Source of the DNA: Piscinibacter sp. XHJ-5 | Lineage (GTDB): Bacteria > Pseudomonadota > Gammaproteobacteria > Burkholderiales > Burkholderiaceae_C | Length of the DNA stretch: 64,000 nt | Assembly (NCBI RefSeq): GCF_029855045.1 | Contig: NZ_CP123228.1 | Location: 2,852,001-2,916,000 of the forward strand | Reading direction: 5' to 3' | In this document: positions 1 through 10,236 of the stretch, piece after piece | How the letters are laid out: each line of letters starts with the position of its first letter | How positions within the stretch are numbered: the stretch's first letter is position 1 | Translations under genes and position numbers: made by a program | The notes under the pieces: model-generated | Told to the model about the DNA's origin: nothing | Database searches by the model: none | The model's input: the letters and a program-made list of their open reading frames with translations, nothing else

Positions 1-2277
<2,277 letters not shown>

Positions 2278-2401
2278 TGGCCTGTAACCGACAGGCCACT
2301 GGTGTCGAGGGTCCCCACCGGCCGACGTACGGCGCCCCGATACCTGCAGTCCGCGGCCGGTGCGAGCCGGGCGTCCCTGCGCGGACGTGCAAGGGTAAAC
2401 A

Positions 2402-2444
2402 CGGTAAGGCCAATTGTGAGTAAGTCGGTAAAGTGGCCTTACCA
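2402..2444. promoter_or_regulatory. Two inverted GntR-type operator-like sites before the sugar-acid operon
   Basis: GGTAAGGCC at 2403-2411 and its exact complement GGCCTTACC at 2435-2443 form an inverted repeat with 9-base arms. Read outward, each arm gives a TTGGCCTTACC-like word (AATTGGCCTTACCG on the minus strand at 2402-2415; TGGCCTTACCA at 2434-2444). These differ by one base from the TTGGCCTGACCA sites found before three other operons in this window. The second arm ends 21 bases before the first permease start. The likely role is repressor binding by a FadR-family regulator. The regulator assignment is inference. Confidence 0.6.
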
Positions 2445-2465
2445 AGTTTGGCGCTGGTCAGGGAC

Positions 2466-3149
2466 ATGAAATACGACTTCGACTTCAGCGCGCCTCTGGC
2501 CTACTGGCCGGACTTCGTGGCTGCCGCGGGAACGACGCTTGGCCTGTCGCTGGCTTCGACGGTGTTCGGCTTCCTGCTTGGCGTGCTGTGCGCGCTCGCC
2601 AGCACCGGCCGCTCGGCATGGCTCGCGCGGTTGTCCTCGGTGTACGTGGAGACGATCCGGAACACGCCGCTGCTCGTTCAGATCTTCATCGTCTACTTCG
2701 GACTCGCCTCCATCGGGTTGAAGGTCGATGCGTTTGCGGCCGCGACGGCGGCGCTGGTGATCAACGTCGGGGCCTACACCTCCGAGATCGTGCGGGCGGG
2801 CATCGAATCGATTCCGAAAGGACAGCTGGAGGCGGCCGAGTGCCTGGGCCTCAGCCGCGCCCAGGTGCTGACCCACGTGGTGCTGCCGCCGGCCATCGAG
2901 CGCGTCTACCCGGCGCTCACGAGCCAGTACGTGCTGCTGATGCTGGCCTCGTCGATCACGTCGCAGATCTCGGCCGAAGAGCTGACAGCGGTCGCCAACC
3001 GCATCCAGTCGGACACTTTCCGGTCCGTCGAGACCTATCTGATCGTGGCCGCCGCCTACCTGGTGCTGTCGCTGGTGATGCGCCTGGGATTCTGGTGCGC
3101 AAGCTACATCGCCTTCCCTCGTCGTCGGCGCCTGGGCACGCCGCTGTGA
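2466..3149 (+). CDS. Polar amino acid-type ABC transporter permease (1 of 2)
   Basis: A 227-residue inner-membrane permease of the HisMQ/PAAT family, with several hydrophobic spans and the EAA-loop motif (EAAECLGLSR) that docks on the ATPase. The ATG at 2466 was chosen. A GTG 33 bases upstream would place coding sequence over the palindromic operator and adds an untypical leader. It is the first gene of a tightly packed run with the second permease, the ATPase and three sugar-acid enzymes. No solute-binding protein gene is nearby; it may lie upstream of the sensor kinase or elsewhere. Despite the family name, PAAT permeases can carry other small polar solutes, and the enzymes downstream suggest a sugar acid. 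Confidence 0.9.
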   Translation: MKYDFDFSAPLAYWPDFVAAAGTTLGLSLASTVFGFLLGVLCALASTGRSAWLARLSSVYVETIRNTPLLVQIFIVYFGLASIGLKVDAFAAATAALVINVGAYTSEIVRAGIESIPKGQLEAAECLGLSRAQVLTHVVLPPAIERVYPALTSQYVLLMLASSITSQISAEELTAVANRIQSDTFRSVETYLIVAAAYLVLSLVMRLGFWCASYIAFPRRRRLGTPL

Positions 3150-3160
3150 ACGGCGCGGCC

Positions 3161-3811
3161 ATGACCCCATTGACCGCACCCCAGCTGCAGTTCCTGCTGA
3201 CCGGCTTCGTGTGGACAGTCGTGCTTTCGTCGCTCGCTTTCGCGGGCGGCGGACTGATGGGCTTCGGTGTGGCCATCGCCCGGGTCTACGGGCCGACGGT
3301 CACGCGCCAGCTGGTCATGCTCTACATCAAGCTGATCCAGGGCACGCCACTGCTGGTTCTGCTGTCGCTGGCCTACTTCGGCCTGCCGGCGATGGGGTTC
3401 GACATCAAGCCGCTCACCGCCGCCGGGCTGGGGCTGAGCGTCTACGTGTCCGCCTATCTGGGTGAGATATGGCGCGGCTGCATCGAGTCGGTGCCGCGCA
3501 CGCAGGCGGAAGCCGCCGAATGCCTGGCGCTCAACTGGGGACAGCGTCTGGTCCACGTGATCCTTCCCCAGGCGGCAAGGATCGCCACGCCGCCCACCGT
3601 CGGGTTCATGGTGCAGATCGTCAAGAACACCTCGCTCGCTTCGGCCATCGGATTCGTCGAGCTCGCACGCGCGGGCCAGGTGATCAACAACTCGACCTTC
3701 CAGCCCTTCGTCATCTTCGTGCTCATCGCCGCGCTGTACTTCTCGCTGTGCTATCCCCTGTCGGTGCTCAGCCGGCGCCTCGAAAGGAGGCTCAATGTCG
3801 CCGATCGTTAA
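3161..3811 (+). CDS. Polar amino acid-type ABC transporter permease (2 of 2)
   Basis: A 216-residue permease, the partner of the preceding gene, with the same fold and an EAA loop (AEAAECLALN). An ATG at 3161 is used. A GTG at 3146 in the same frame overlaps the stop of the upstream gene (GTGA) and could be the true, translationally coupled start. The end of this gene overlaps the following ATPase by 17 bases. Two different permeases plus one ATPase is the usual make-up of histidine/glutamine-type importers, where the permeases form a heterodimer. Confidence 0.9.
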   Translation: MTPLTAPQLQFLLTGFVWTVVLSSLAFAGGGLMGFGVAIARVYGPTVTRQLVMLYIKLIQGTPLLVLLSLAYFGLPAMGFDIKPLTAAGLGLSVYVSAYLGEIWRGCIESVPRTQAEAAECLALNWGQRLVHVILPQAARIATPPTVGFMVQIVKNTSLASAIGFVELARAGQVINNSTFQPFVIFVLIAALYFSLCYPLSVLSRRLERRLNVADR

Positions 3812-4523
3812 GGTCGAGTCGATCTCGAAGAGCTTCGGCGCCACCCGGGTGCTCGAAGGCGTGTCCTTCGACGTCGACAAAGGCTCGGTGGTCGCCATCA
3901 TCGGACGCAGCGGGTCCGGCAAGAGCACCGCCTTGCGCTGCATCGACCGGCTCGAAACGGTCAATGAGGGCCGCATCGAGGTCTGCGGCCACGACATCAC
4001 GTCGCCGAAGCTCGACCTGCAGCAGCTGCGGCGCGACGTGGGCATCGTGTTCCAGAGCTACAACCTGTTCCCGCACATGACGGTCGAACAGAACGTCACG
4101 CTTGCACCGCGCCTGGTGCTCAAGCACAAGCCGGCGGAACTGCGCGAACGAGCGCACCACGTGCTGGCCCAGGTGGACCTGTCGGACAAGGCGACGGCCT
4201 ATCCCTCGCAGCTTTCGGGCGGCCAGCAGCAACGTGTGGCGATCGCCCGCTCGCTTGCCATGTCGCCCAAGCTGATGCTGTTCGACGAAGTGACTTCCGC
4301 GCTCGATCCCGAGCTGACCGGCGAGGTGCTTCGTGTGATGGAAAAGCTGGCCGCCGACGGCATGACCATGATCCTCGTGACGCACGAGATGGCGTTCGCG
4401 CGCAGGGTCGCCGACGAGGTGATCTTCATGCATCGCGGCAAGGTGTGGGAGCGCGGCCCCGCGGGCATGCTCGATGCCCCCAAGACCGAGGAACTGCGCC
4501 ATTTCGTCGGCAGCAGCCTTTGA
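3795..4523 (+). CDS. Polar amino acid-type ABC transporter ATP-binding protein
   Basis: A 242-residue ATPase of the GlnQ/HisP type. Walker A is GRSGSGKST (residues 37-45), followed by the Q-loop (FQSYN), the signature LSGGQQQRVAIAR, Walker B (LMLFDEVTSALD) and the switch histidine in LVTHEM, so both nucleotide-binding and hydrolysis residues are intact. A strong ribosome binding site, AAAGGAGG at 3783-3790, sits five bases before the ATG, inside the end of the upstream permease gene. It energises uptake with the two permeases. The enzymes that follow after 51 bases point to sugar-acid rather than amino-acid uptake; that substrate assignment is inference. Confidence 0.93.
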   Translation: MSPIVKVESISKSFGATRVLEGVSFDVDKGSVVAIIGRSGSGKSTALRCIDRLETVNEGRIEVCGHDITSPKLDLQQLRRDVGIVFQSYNLFPHMTVEQNVTLAPRLVLKHKPAELRERAHHVLAQVDLSDKATAYPSQLSGGQQQRVAIARSLAMSPKLMLFDEVTSALDPELTGEVLRVMEKLAADGMTMILVTHEMAFARRVADEVIFMHRGKVWERGPAGMLDAPKTEELRHFVGSSL

Positions 4524-4574
4524 GCCGGCGGCGGCCACGACCGGCTTCACGCATCAGCCCGAAAGAGAAAAGCC

Positions 4575-5585
4575 ATGCTTACCGTGATCTGCGAAAGTCC
4601 CGGCAACCTGCGCGCCGATCAGCGTCCCATGCCGCTGCGCGGCGACGACGAGGTGCTCCTGCGCGTCAAGCGCGTCGGTGTGTGCGGTACCGACCTGCAC
4701 ATCTTCACCGGCAACCAGCCCTACCTCAGCTACCCGCGCGTGATGGGGCACGAGTTGTCGGGAATCGTCGAGCAGGCGCCGGCCGACAGCCCACTCGCGC
4801 GAGGCGACGCCGTGTACGTGATGCCGTACCTGTCCTGCGGCAAGTGCGTCGCGTGCCGGCAGGGCAAGACCAACTGCTGCGTCAACATCCAGGTGCTGGG
4901 TGTCCACCGTGACGGTGCATTCACCGAATACCTCAGCCTTCCGCAGCGCTTCGTGCACAAGGCCGAAGGCGTCTCGCTGGACCAGGCGTCCATGGTCGAG
5001 TTCCTCGCCATCGGCGCCCACGCGGTGGGGCGGGGCAACGTGCGTGCCGGCCAGCGCGTGCTGGCGGTCGGCGCCGGGCCGATCGGGATGGCGGCGATGA
5101 TCTTCTCGAAATTGCGTGGAGCACAGGTCACGGCGCTCGACACCCGGCGAGACCGCCTCGACTTCTGCCTGGCCCGGCTGGGGATGGCCGCCGCCGTGCA
5201 GATCGCCGACGACGACGAGCAGCAGCTCGCCGCGCTCACCGGTGGCGAGTACTTCGACGTCGTGTTCGATGCGACCGGGAATGCGAAGGCGATGGAGCGC
5301 GGCTTCAAGTTCGTCGCCCATGGCGGGACCTATGTCCTGATCTCGGTGGTCGGCGCGACGATCAGCTTCTCCGATCCGGAGTTCCACAAGCGCGAGACCA
5401 CCTTGCTCGGCAGCCGCAACGCGACCATCGAGGATTTCGAGACGGTGCTCGCGGCGATGCGTGCCGGTCAGATCCCCGACGCGGCGCTCAACACCCACCG
5501 CCTCGCGCTGGCCGACGTGCCGTCCGGCTTCAAGGACCTGCTGGATCCCGCGCGAGGCGTGGTCAAGGCCATCGTGGAGTGCTGA
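4575..5585 (+). CDS. Zinc-dependent medium-chain dehydrogenase, L-galactonate 5-dehydrogenase-like
   Basis: A 336-residue zinc MDR. Catalytic zinc ligands are visible as Cys37 (GVCGTD) and His59-Glu60 (GHE). The structural-zinc lobe has Cys88, Cys91, Cys94 and Cys102, and a Rossmann motif (GAGPIG) follows. Several stretches (GNQPYLSYPR, TNCC, GVHRDGAFTEYL, FSDPEFHKRET, GSRNAT) match what I recall of E. coli YjjN/LgoD, which oxidises L-galactonate to D-tagaturonate. The next two genes encode a tagaturonate-reductase-like enzyme and a KDG-kinase-like enzyme, consistent with that pathway. A paralogue of identical length, alignable without gaps and roughly 70 percent identical by eye, lies at 33310-34320 on the other strand. 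Exact substrate uncertain. Confidence 0.88.
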   Translation: MLTVICESPGNLRADQRPMPLRGDDEVLLRVKRVGVCGTDLHIFTGNQPYLSYPRVMGHELSGIVEQAPADSPLARGDAVYVMPYLSCGKCVACRQGKTNCCVNIQVLGVHRDGAFTEYLSLPQRFVHKAEGVSLDQASMVEFLAIGAHAVGRGNVRAGQRVLAVGAGPIGMAAMIFSKLRGAQVTALDTRRDRLDFCLARLGMAAAVQIADDDEQQLAALTGGEYFDVVFDATGNAKAMERGFKFVAHGGTYVLISVVGATISFSDPEFHKRETTLLGSRNATIEDFETVLAAMRAGQIPDAALNTHRLALADVPSGFKDLLDPARGVVKAIVEC

Positions 5586-5589
5586 GGAC

Positions 5590-6735
5590 ATGAGCGAACC
5601 GATCCTCCAGTTCGGCACCAGCCGATTCCTTCAGGCGCATGTCGACCTCTTCGTGTCCCAGGCGCTGGATCGCGGCAAGGCGGGCCAGGCGCTGGGTGGC
5701 GTGACGGTGGTGCAGACCACCCGCAACCCCGCCAGCGCCCAGCGGGTCGCCGCGCTTGCGGCCGGCGGCGGGTACCCGGTCCGCATCCGCGGCCTGCGAC
5801 GCGGCCAGGTCGTCGACGAGACGCTCACCTGCCACGCCGTCCGCCAGGCCTGGCAGGCCGACACCGACTGGCCTGCGCTGCGCGAGGCCATGGCCACCGA
5901 CGTCCGCGTGATCGTGTCGAACACGGCCGACCGCGGCTACCAGCTCGACGAGCGGGACAGCGCGGCGCTGATGCAGGACCCGCTGCAGGTGCCGCACAGC
6001 TTCCCGGCCAAGCTGCTGGTCCTGCTGCACCATCGCTGGCGGGAGCTGCCTGGCGCCGAGCTGTCGATCTTTCCTTGCGAGCTCATCGAGCGCAACGGCG
6101 ATGTGCTGCGCGACCTCGTGCGGGGATTGGCCGCCCAGTGGCAGCTCGAGGCCGAATTCATCGTCTGGCTGGGCCGGCATTGCCTCTGGGCCAACTCGCT
6201 GGTGGACCGCATCGTGTCCGAGGCCTTGCACCCGGTCGGCGCAGTGGCCGAGCCCTATGCCCTGTGGGCCGTCGAACGTCAGCCCGGCCTGGTGCTGCCG
6301 TGCGCCCACGAGGACATCCTGCTGACCAATGACCTCCAGCGCCACGAGCGCCTGAAGCTGTTCCTGCTGAATGGCGGCCACAGCTTTCTGGCTGAACGCT
6401 GGCTGATGGACCGACGCGCTCAGGATGAAACGGTCCGCATGGCAATGAACGACGCCGTCTTGCGCCCGCAGCTCGAATCGCTGTGGGACGAGGAAGTGCT
6501 GCCGGTGTTCGCCGCCCTGGGGCAGCGCAGGCAAGCCGAGGCATACCTGGAACAGGTGCGCGAGCGGCTGCTGAATCCCTTCCTCGAGCATCGCCTCTCG
6601 GACATCGCGCAGAACCATGCGCAGAAGAAGCAGCGCCGCTTCGCGCCCGTGGTGGCGCTGGCCGGGGAACTGCAGTGCGGAGTCGCGCAATCGCGGTTGC
6701 GCAATGCGCTGGCGAACACCGGAGGGTCGACGTGA
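5590..6735 (+). CDS. Mannitol dehydrogenase-family oxidoreductase, tagaturonate/fructuronate reductase-like
   Basis: A 381-residue long-chain polyol dehydrogenase. The N-terminal nucleotide-binding region is recognisable (QFGTSRFLQAH, residues 7-17), with SN..D near residue 110 and NSLVDRIV at 202-209. The catalytic triad of the family appears as Lys256, Asn261 and His264 (KLFLLNGGH), with the same spacing as in mannitol 2-dehydrogenase. It is shorter than mannitol dehydrogenases (about 480-490 residues). UxaB-type enzymes reduce tagaturonate to altronate with NADH; the gene order supports that role but does not prove it. The start five bases after the upstream gene follows a TGAGGA ribosome binding site. 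Confidence 0.82.
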   Translation: MSEPILQFGTSRFLQAHVDLFVSQALDRGKAGQALGGVTVVQTTRNPASAQRVAALAAGGGYPVRIRGLRRGQVVDETLTCHAVRQAWQADTDWPALREAMATDVRVIVSNTADRGYQLDERDSAALMQDPLQVPHSFPAKLLVLLHHRWRELPGAELSIFPCELIERNGDVLRDLVRGLAAQWQLEAEFIVWLGRHCLWANSLVDRIVSEALHPVGAVAEPYALWAVERQPGLVLPCAHEDILLTNDLQRHERLKLFLLNGGHSFLAERWLMDRRAQDETVRMAMNDAVLRPQLESLWDEEVLPVFAALGQRRQAEAYLEQVRERLLNPFLEHRLSDIAQNHAQKKQRRFAPVVALAGELQCGVAQSRLRNALANTGGST

Positions 6736-6737
6736 CC

Positions 6738-7736
6738 ATGACGACCGCGCTGGACGTCGTGACCGTGGGAGAGGCCATGGTCTTGTTCAGCGCCACGCAA
6801 CCTGGCGCCTTGTCGGAGGTTCAGCACTTCCGGCGGGCAACGGCCGGCGCCGAGCTCAATGTGGCGGTGGGATTGAGTCGTCTCGGCTTCAAGGTGGGAT
6901 ACGTCAGCAAGGTCGGGAAGGACAGCTTCGGCGACCACCTGCTGTCCTTTCTGGCATCGGAGGGGATCGATCGATCGCAGGTTGGCATCGACGACCATCA
7001 CGCCACAGGCTTCATGCTCAAGTCGCTCGAGACCGACGGCGTCGATCCGCGCATCGAGTACTTCCGGCGTGGCTCGGCAGCGAGCCGCCTGAGTTGCATG
7101 GACAACCCCGTCGCCTACTGCACCGGATCGCGACACCTGCACCTCACCGGCATATGTCCGGCCCTCGGCCCCGCCGTGCGGGAACTCGTGTTCGACATGG
7201 CGCAGCAAGCGCGCGCCGGTGGTCGCAGCGTTTCCTTCGACCCGAACCTGCGTCCGGCCCTGTGGCCCTCGCAGCACGCCATGGTGGAGTGCCTGAACGC
7301 GCTGGCCTCCCATGCCGATGTGGTGATGCCCGGCCTGTCCGAGGGGCGGCTGCTCACGGGGCGCGATGGCGAGGAGGGCATCGCGGACTTCTACCTCGAG
7401 CGCGGCGCGAGCCGTGTCCTGATCAAGCTGGGCGCACGCGGTGCCTTCCATGCGGATGCGGGCGGCCGGGGCATGGTGCCGGGATGGCGTGTCCCGAAGG
7501 TGGTCGACACCGTCGGCGCCGGCGACGGTTTCGCGGTGGGCGTGATCAGTGCACTTCTGCAGGGGTTGTCGACCGAGCAGGCGGCCCGCCGCGGCAACGC
7601 CATCGGCGCGCGCGTGGTTCAGTTTCCGGGCGATTGCGACGGGCTGCCGACCTGGAGGCAACTGTCGGAGGCGATGGACCGCGCCGGTGCGCAGCCCTCG
7701 CCGGAAAGTTCACTCGAATGGCACGCGTCTTCCTGA
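6738..7736 (+). CDS. kdgK: PfkB-family sugar kinase, probable 2-keto-3-deoxygluconate kinase
   Basis: A 332-residue ribokinase/PfkB-fold kinase. The N-terminal GEAM motif, the substrate-region words AGAELNVAVGLSRLG and YFRRGSAASRLS, and the C-terminal DTVGAGDGF motif with the catalytic aspartate are typical of KDG kinases, which make 2-keto-3-deoxy-6-phosphogluconate for the Entner-Doudoroff aldolase. GGAGGG at 6721-6726 can serve either a GTG at 6732, which overlaps the previous stop, or the ATG at 6738 chosen here. It is the last gene of the operon and converges with the LacI-type regulator. A pathway from altronate would need a dehydratase that is not in the window. Another PfkB substrate remains possible. 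Confidence 0.85.
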   Translation: MTTALDVVTVGEAMVLFSATQPGALSEVQHFRRATAGAELNVAVGLSRLGFKVGYVSKVGKDSFGDHLLSFLASEGIDRSQVGIDDHHATGFMLKSLETDGVDPRIEYFRRGSAASRLSCMDNPVAYCTGSRHLHLTGICPALGPAVRELVFDMAQQARAGGRSVSFDPNLRPALWPSQHAMVECLNALASHADVVMPGLSEGRLLTGRDGEEGIADFYLERGASRVLIKLGARGAFHADAGGRGMVPGWRVPKVVDTVGAGDGFAVGVISALLQGLSTEQAARRGNAIGARVVQFPGDCDGLPTWRQLSEAMDRAGAQPSPESSLEWHASS

Positions 7737-7755
7737 GCATCGGGCCGCGCTTCGG

Positions 7756-8790
7756 TCAGGGCATGTTGTCGCGCAGGAAGATGTCCAGGCGGATGCGTTC
7801 CTGGTCGGGCAGAACGCGTTCGCCGGACAGCGCGGCCAGCGCGAGGCGGCACGCCGAGCGCACTTCGTGGCCGGCGTCCTGGTTGATGACGGCGTCGGCC
7901 ACGCCGGAGAGCAGGGCCTTGCGCGCGTGGGGCGTGAGCTCATGGCATATCCAGACGATGCGTGACGCGCGGCCGCTGCGCTCGAGCGCGGCCTGGATGC
8001 CGCGGTTGCCGGCGCCGATGCTGTACAGCCCCACGAGTTCGGCTTCGCGTTGCAGCAGCTTGTTCACCAGCGGCTCTGTGCGCTCCGACGAATCGTGGCC
8101 TTCGATGGCGGGCAGCACGCGCAGGTGGCCGTACTCGGCGGCCATGACGCGCTCGAACCCGAAGAGCCGTTCGGCGTGGTCGCGCAAGGCCCGGCTTCCC
8201 ATGACGATGGCGACGCTGCCGGGTCTCGGCCCGACGAAGCGGCCGAGCAGGGAGGCGGCGGTGCGGCCGGCGGTGACGTTGTCGATGCCGACGAAGCGGC
8301 TGCGCTGCGAGCCGGGCACGTCGGAGACCAGCGTGACGACGACGACGCCGTGAGCGACGAGCTCATCGATCGCCGCCCGCACCAGCGGATGGTCCAGACC
8401 CATCACCACCACCGCGTCGCAGCGACCGCGCAGGCCGCCGAGATGAAGCGCAAGCGCCTCGGGCGAAAAGACATCCGCACGCTGGATCGACGCAGCGGCG
8501 CGCTGCTCGGCCAGCCAGGGCGTCAGCGCGTGCACCTGACTGTCGATCATGTCGACGAAGGTATTCGTGCCCGATGGAAGAACGAACACCAGCCGGGCGC
8601 GGCTCTTGCGCGCAAGGCGCGCGGCGGCCGGATCGGGCCGGTAGCCCAGGCGCTCCACCACGGCCTGTACGTGTTCCACGGTGCGTGCTCGAACGCCTGC
8701 TCGGCCATGCAGCACACGATCCACGGTGGCGAGGCTCACGCCGGCGGCGCGCGCGACGTCATGCAAGCTGGTACGAACGGGATCAGGCAT
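7756..8790 (-). CDS. LacI-family transcriptional regulator
   Basis: A 344-residue repressor. The N-terminal helix-turn-helix (residues about 6-26, SLHDVARAAGVSLATVDRVL) and hinge region are followed by a periplasmic-binding-protein-like effector domain. The ATG at 8790 is used; ATGs at 8799 and 8802 are in frame, and GGGAGG at 8793-8797 is too close to favour 8790 decisively. An 18-base palindrome with the central CG typical of LacI operators lies at 8808-8825, just before the gene, and four more copies stand before sugar operons in this window. It is therefore the best candidate for their common regulator. The effector is unknown; a pentose or its derivative is plausible because xylBA carries the clearest site. 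Confidence 0.92.
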   Translation of the reverse strand: MPDPVRTSLHDVARAAGVSLATVDRVLHGRAGVRARTVEHVQAVVERLGYRPDPAAARLARKSRARLVFVLPSGTNTFVDMIDSQVHALTPWLAEQRAAASIQRADVFSPEALALHLGGLRGRCDAVVVMGLDHPLVRAAIDELVAHGVVVVTLVSDVPGSQRSRFVGIDNVTAGRTAASLLGRFVGPRPGSVAIVMGSRALRDHAERLFGFERVMAAEYGHLRVLPAIEGHDSSERTEPLVNKLLQREAELVGLYSIGAGNRGIQAALERSGRASRIVWICHELTPHARKALLSGVADAVINQDAGHEVRSACRLALAALSGERVLPDQERIRLDIFLRDNMP

Positions 8791-8807
8791 GCCTCCCATC
8801 ATACCCA

Positions 8808-8825
8808 ATGAGGTGCGGTCCTCAT
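8808..8825. promoter_or_regulatory. LacI-type operator 1 (regulator promoter)
   Basis: ATGAGGTGCGGTCCTCAT, a near-perfect palindrome around a central CG, 18 bases before the LacI-type regulator start. Binding here would give autoregulation. It is one of five copies of the pattern in the window, all in non-coding sequence upstream of regulator, transport or catabolic genes. Confidence 0.72.
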
Positions 8826-8935
8826 GCCTCGACCGGGTGGCGACCGACGGCGACGCTGCCCTCGTGTTGCGAGGACGACGACGGTTGTCCTTCCCTCGGG
8901 CAAACACGACCCTCGGGGAAACCCCCAGCGCCACG

Positions 8936-8953
8936 ATGAGGTGCGAACCTCAC
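8936..8953. promoter_or_regulatory. LacI-type operator 2 (before CUT2 system B)
   Basis: ATGAGGTGCGAACCTCAC, the second member of the palindrome family, 128 bases from the first (centre to centre). Paired sites at such a distance are compatible with looping by a tetrameric or paired repressor; that is inference from spacing alone. Confidence 0.7.
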
Positions 8954-9150
8954 AATGCCTCGGCGCGATGAGGTGGTGGCCACGCTGCCGTTTCATCGAC
9001 GTCCGGCCGCGGCGAGAAAGAAGGCAAGTCGCCGAGCCGACATGGGTCGAAGCCCCGCGACAGCCATTGAGGGTCGCGGCAGAGCAGTTCAGCAGTCGAC
9101 GGCAACCATAGGCAAGGCGCACTGGCGCGACGACGAACAGGAGCATCGAT

Positions 9151-10143
9151 ATGAACAAGGCAATGCTGAAGATGGCGGGTGTGGCACTGGCTGCGCTTCT
9201 CGCTGCAAGCCCGGTCTGGGCACAGAAGAAGACGCTGGCGGTGGTGGTCAAGGGCCTGGACAACCCGTTCTTCACGGTCCTCGGCGACGGCTGTGCGCGC
9301 TGGAACAAGGAGAACCCCCAGTCCGAGTACACCTGCCTCTACACCGGCCCGGCCTCGAGCGCCGACGAGGCGGGCGAGGTGCAGATCGTCGAGGATCTCA
9401 TCAACAAGGGCGTGGCAGGCATCGCGATCTCGCCGTCCAATGCGCCGGCCATGGCCAACATGCTGAAGGCCAAGCAGCCGAAGATGCCGATCATGACGAT
9501 CGACGCGGACCTGGCTGCGGCCGACCGCTCGCTGCGCAAGACCTACCTCGGCACCAACAACTACGACATGGGCGTGCTGATGGCCAAGCACCTGAAGGAG
9601 CTCAAGCCGAAGGGCGGCAGCGTATGCCTGCAGCTGGGCAACGTCGCGGCCGACAACATCAACGCGCGTGCCGCGGGCTTTCGCGACACCATCGGCGGCA
9701 AGAAGGGCGTCGACAAGCTGAAGGGCGATGGCGGCTGGACCGAAGTGGCGGGCTGCCCGCTGTTCACGAACGACCAGATCGACCTGGCCAACCAGCAGAT
9801 GGCCGACGTGTTCACCAAGAACCCGAAGCTCGATGCGTTCATCCTGGTGGGCGGCTGGGCGCAGTTCGGGCCGCAGGCCTACGCCCAGGTCACCGACCAG
9901 GTGATGGCCAAGCTCAAGTCCAAGGACCTGATCATCATCGCCGGCGACACGCTGCCGCCGCAGCTCGATGCACTGAAGGCGGGACGCAGCCATGCCCAGA
10001 TCGGCCAGCGGCCGTTCGAGATGGGACACCGCGCACCGGCCGTGCTGATCGACCTCATCAGCGGCAAGAACGTGCCGGATCCGCTGTACACGGGACTGGA
10101 CGAGTGCACGCCGGCCAACCTGGGCAAGTGCCCGGCGAAGTGA
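9151..10143 (+). CDS. CUT2 sugar ABC transporter substrate-binding protein (system B)
   Basis: A 330-residue periplasmic binding protein of the ribose/galactose type (Peripla_BP_4). A Sec signal peptide is visible (positive N-terminus, hydrophobic core, cleavage likely after Ala24 in PVWA). The mature start KKTLAVVVKGLDNPFF is the usual first strand and ligand-contact loop. Cysteines in the mature part (GDGCARW, YTCLY, SVCLQL, GCPLF, ECTP, KCPAK) are more numerous than usual and could form disulfides. It leads the SBP-ATPase-permease operon 9151-12042, whose single-domain ATPase recalls the fructose Frc system. Substrate not determined. Confidence 0.92.
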   Translation: MNKAMLKMAGVALAALLAASPVWAQKKTLAVVVKGLDNPFFTVLGDGCARWNKENPQSEYTCLYTGPASSADEAGEVQIVEDLINKGVAGIAISPSNAPAMANMLKAKQPKMPIMTIDADLAAADRSLRKTYLGTNNYDMGVLMAKHLKELKPKGGSVCLQLGNVAADNINARAAGFRDTIGGKKGVDKLKGDGGWTEVAGCPLFTNDQIDLANQQMADVFTKNPKLDAFILVGGWAQFGPQAYAQVTDQVMAKLKSKDLIIIAGDTLPPQLDALKAGRSHAQIGQRPFEMGHRAPAVLIDLISGKNVPDPLYTGLDECTPANLGKCPAK

Positions 10144-10180
10144 TACCGACCGGCCTGATCTGATACGGGCGGGGAGGCTC

Positions 10181-10209
10181 GCCCAGGGCGCCGCTCGCCG
10201 CCCCTGGGC
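10181..10209 (+). other. Intra-operon hairpin after the binding-protein gene (system B)
   Basis: GCCCAGGG at 10181-10188 pairs with CCCTGGGC at 10202-10209, with further partial pairing inside. It lies between the binding-protein stop and the ATPase start and lacks a T-tract, so it is more likely an mRNA-stabilising or processing hairpin than a terminator. Similar structures follow two other binding-protein genes here. Confidence 0.55.
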
Positions 10210-10236
10210 GCAATTGAACGAGGAATCCGGCGCAGC

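Larger units (their letters stand above)
8791..9150. other. 360-base divergent intergenic region with two LacI-type operators
   Basis: The region separates the LacI-type regulator (left, minus strand) from a CUT2 operon (right, plus strand). It holds two operator palindromes whose centres are 128 bases apart and a partial third word (ATGAGGTGG at 8969-8977). The right operator lies 198 bases upstream of the first codon at 9151, so the transcript probably has a long leader. AACAGGAG precedes the 9151 start. No convincing coding sequence or sigma-70 promoter was found in it. Confidence 0.6.

Noticed and set aside
8799..9332. Possible gene on the minus strand in the LacI intergenic region
   Set aside because: It overlaps the start of a clear binding-protein gene and the operators, and shows no protein features.
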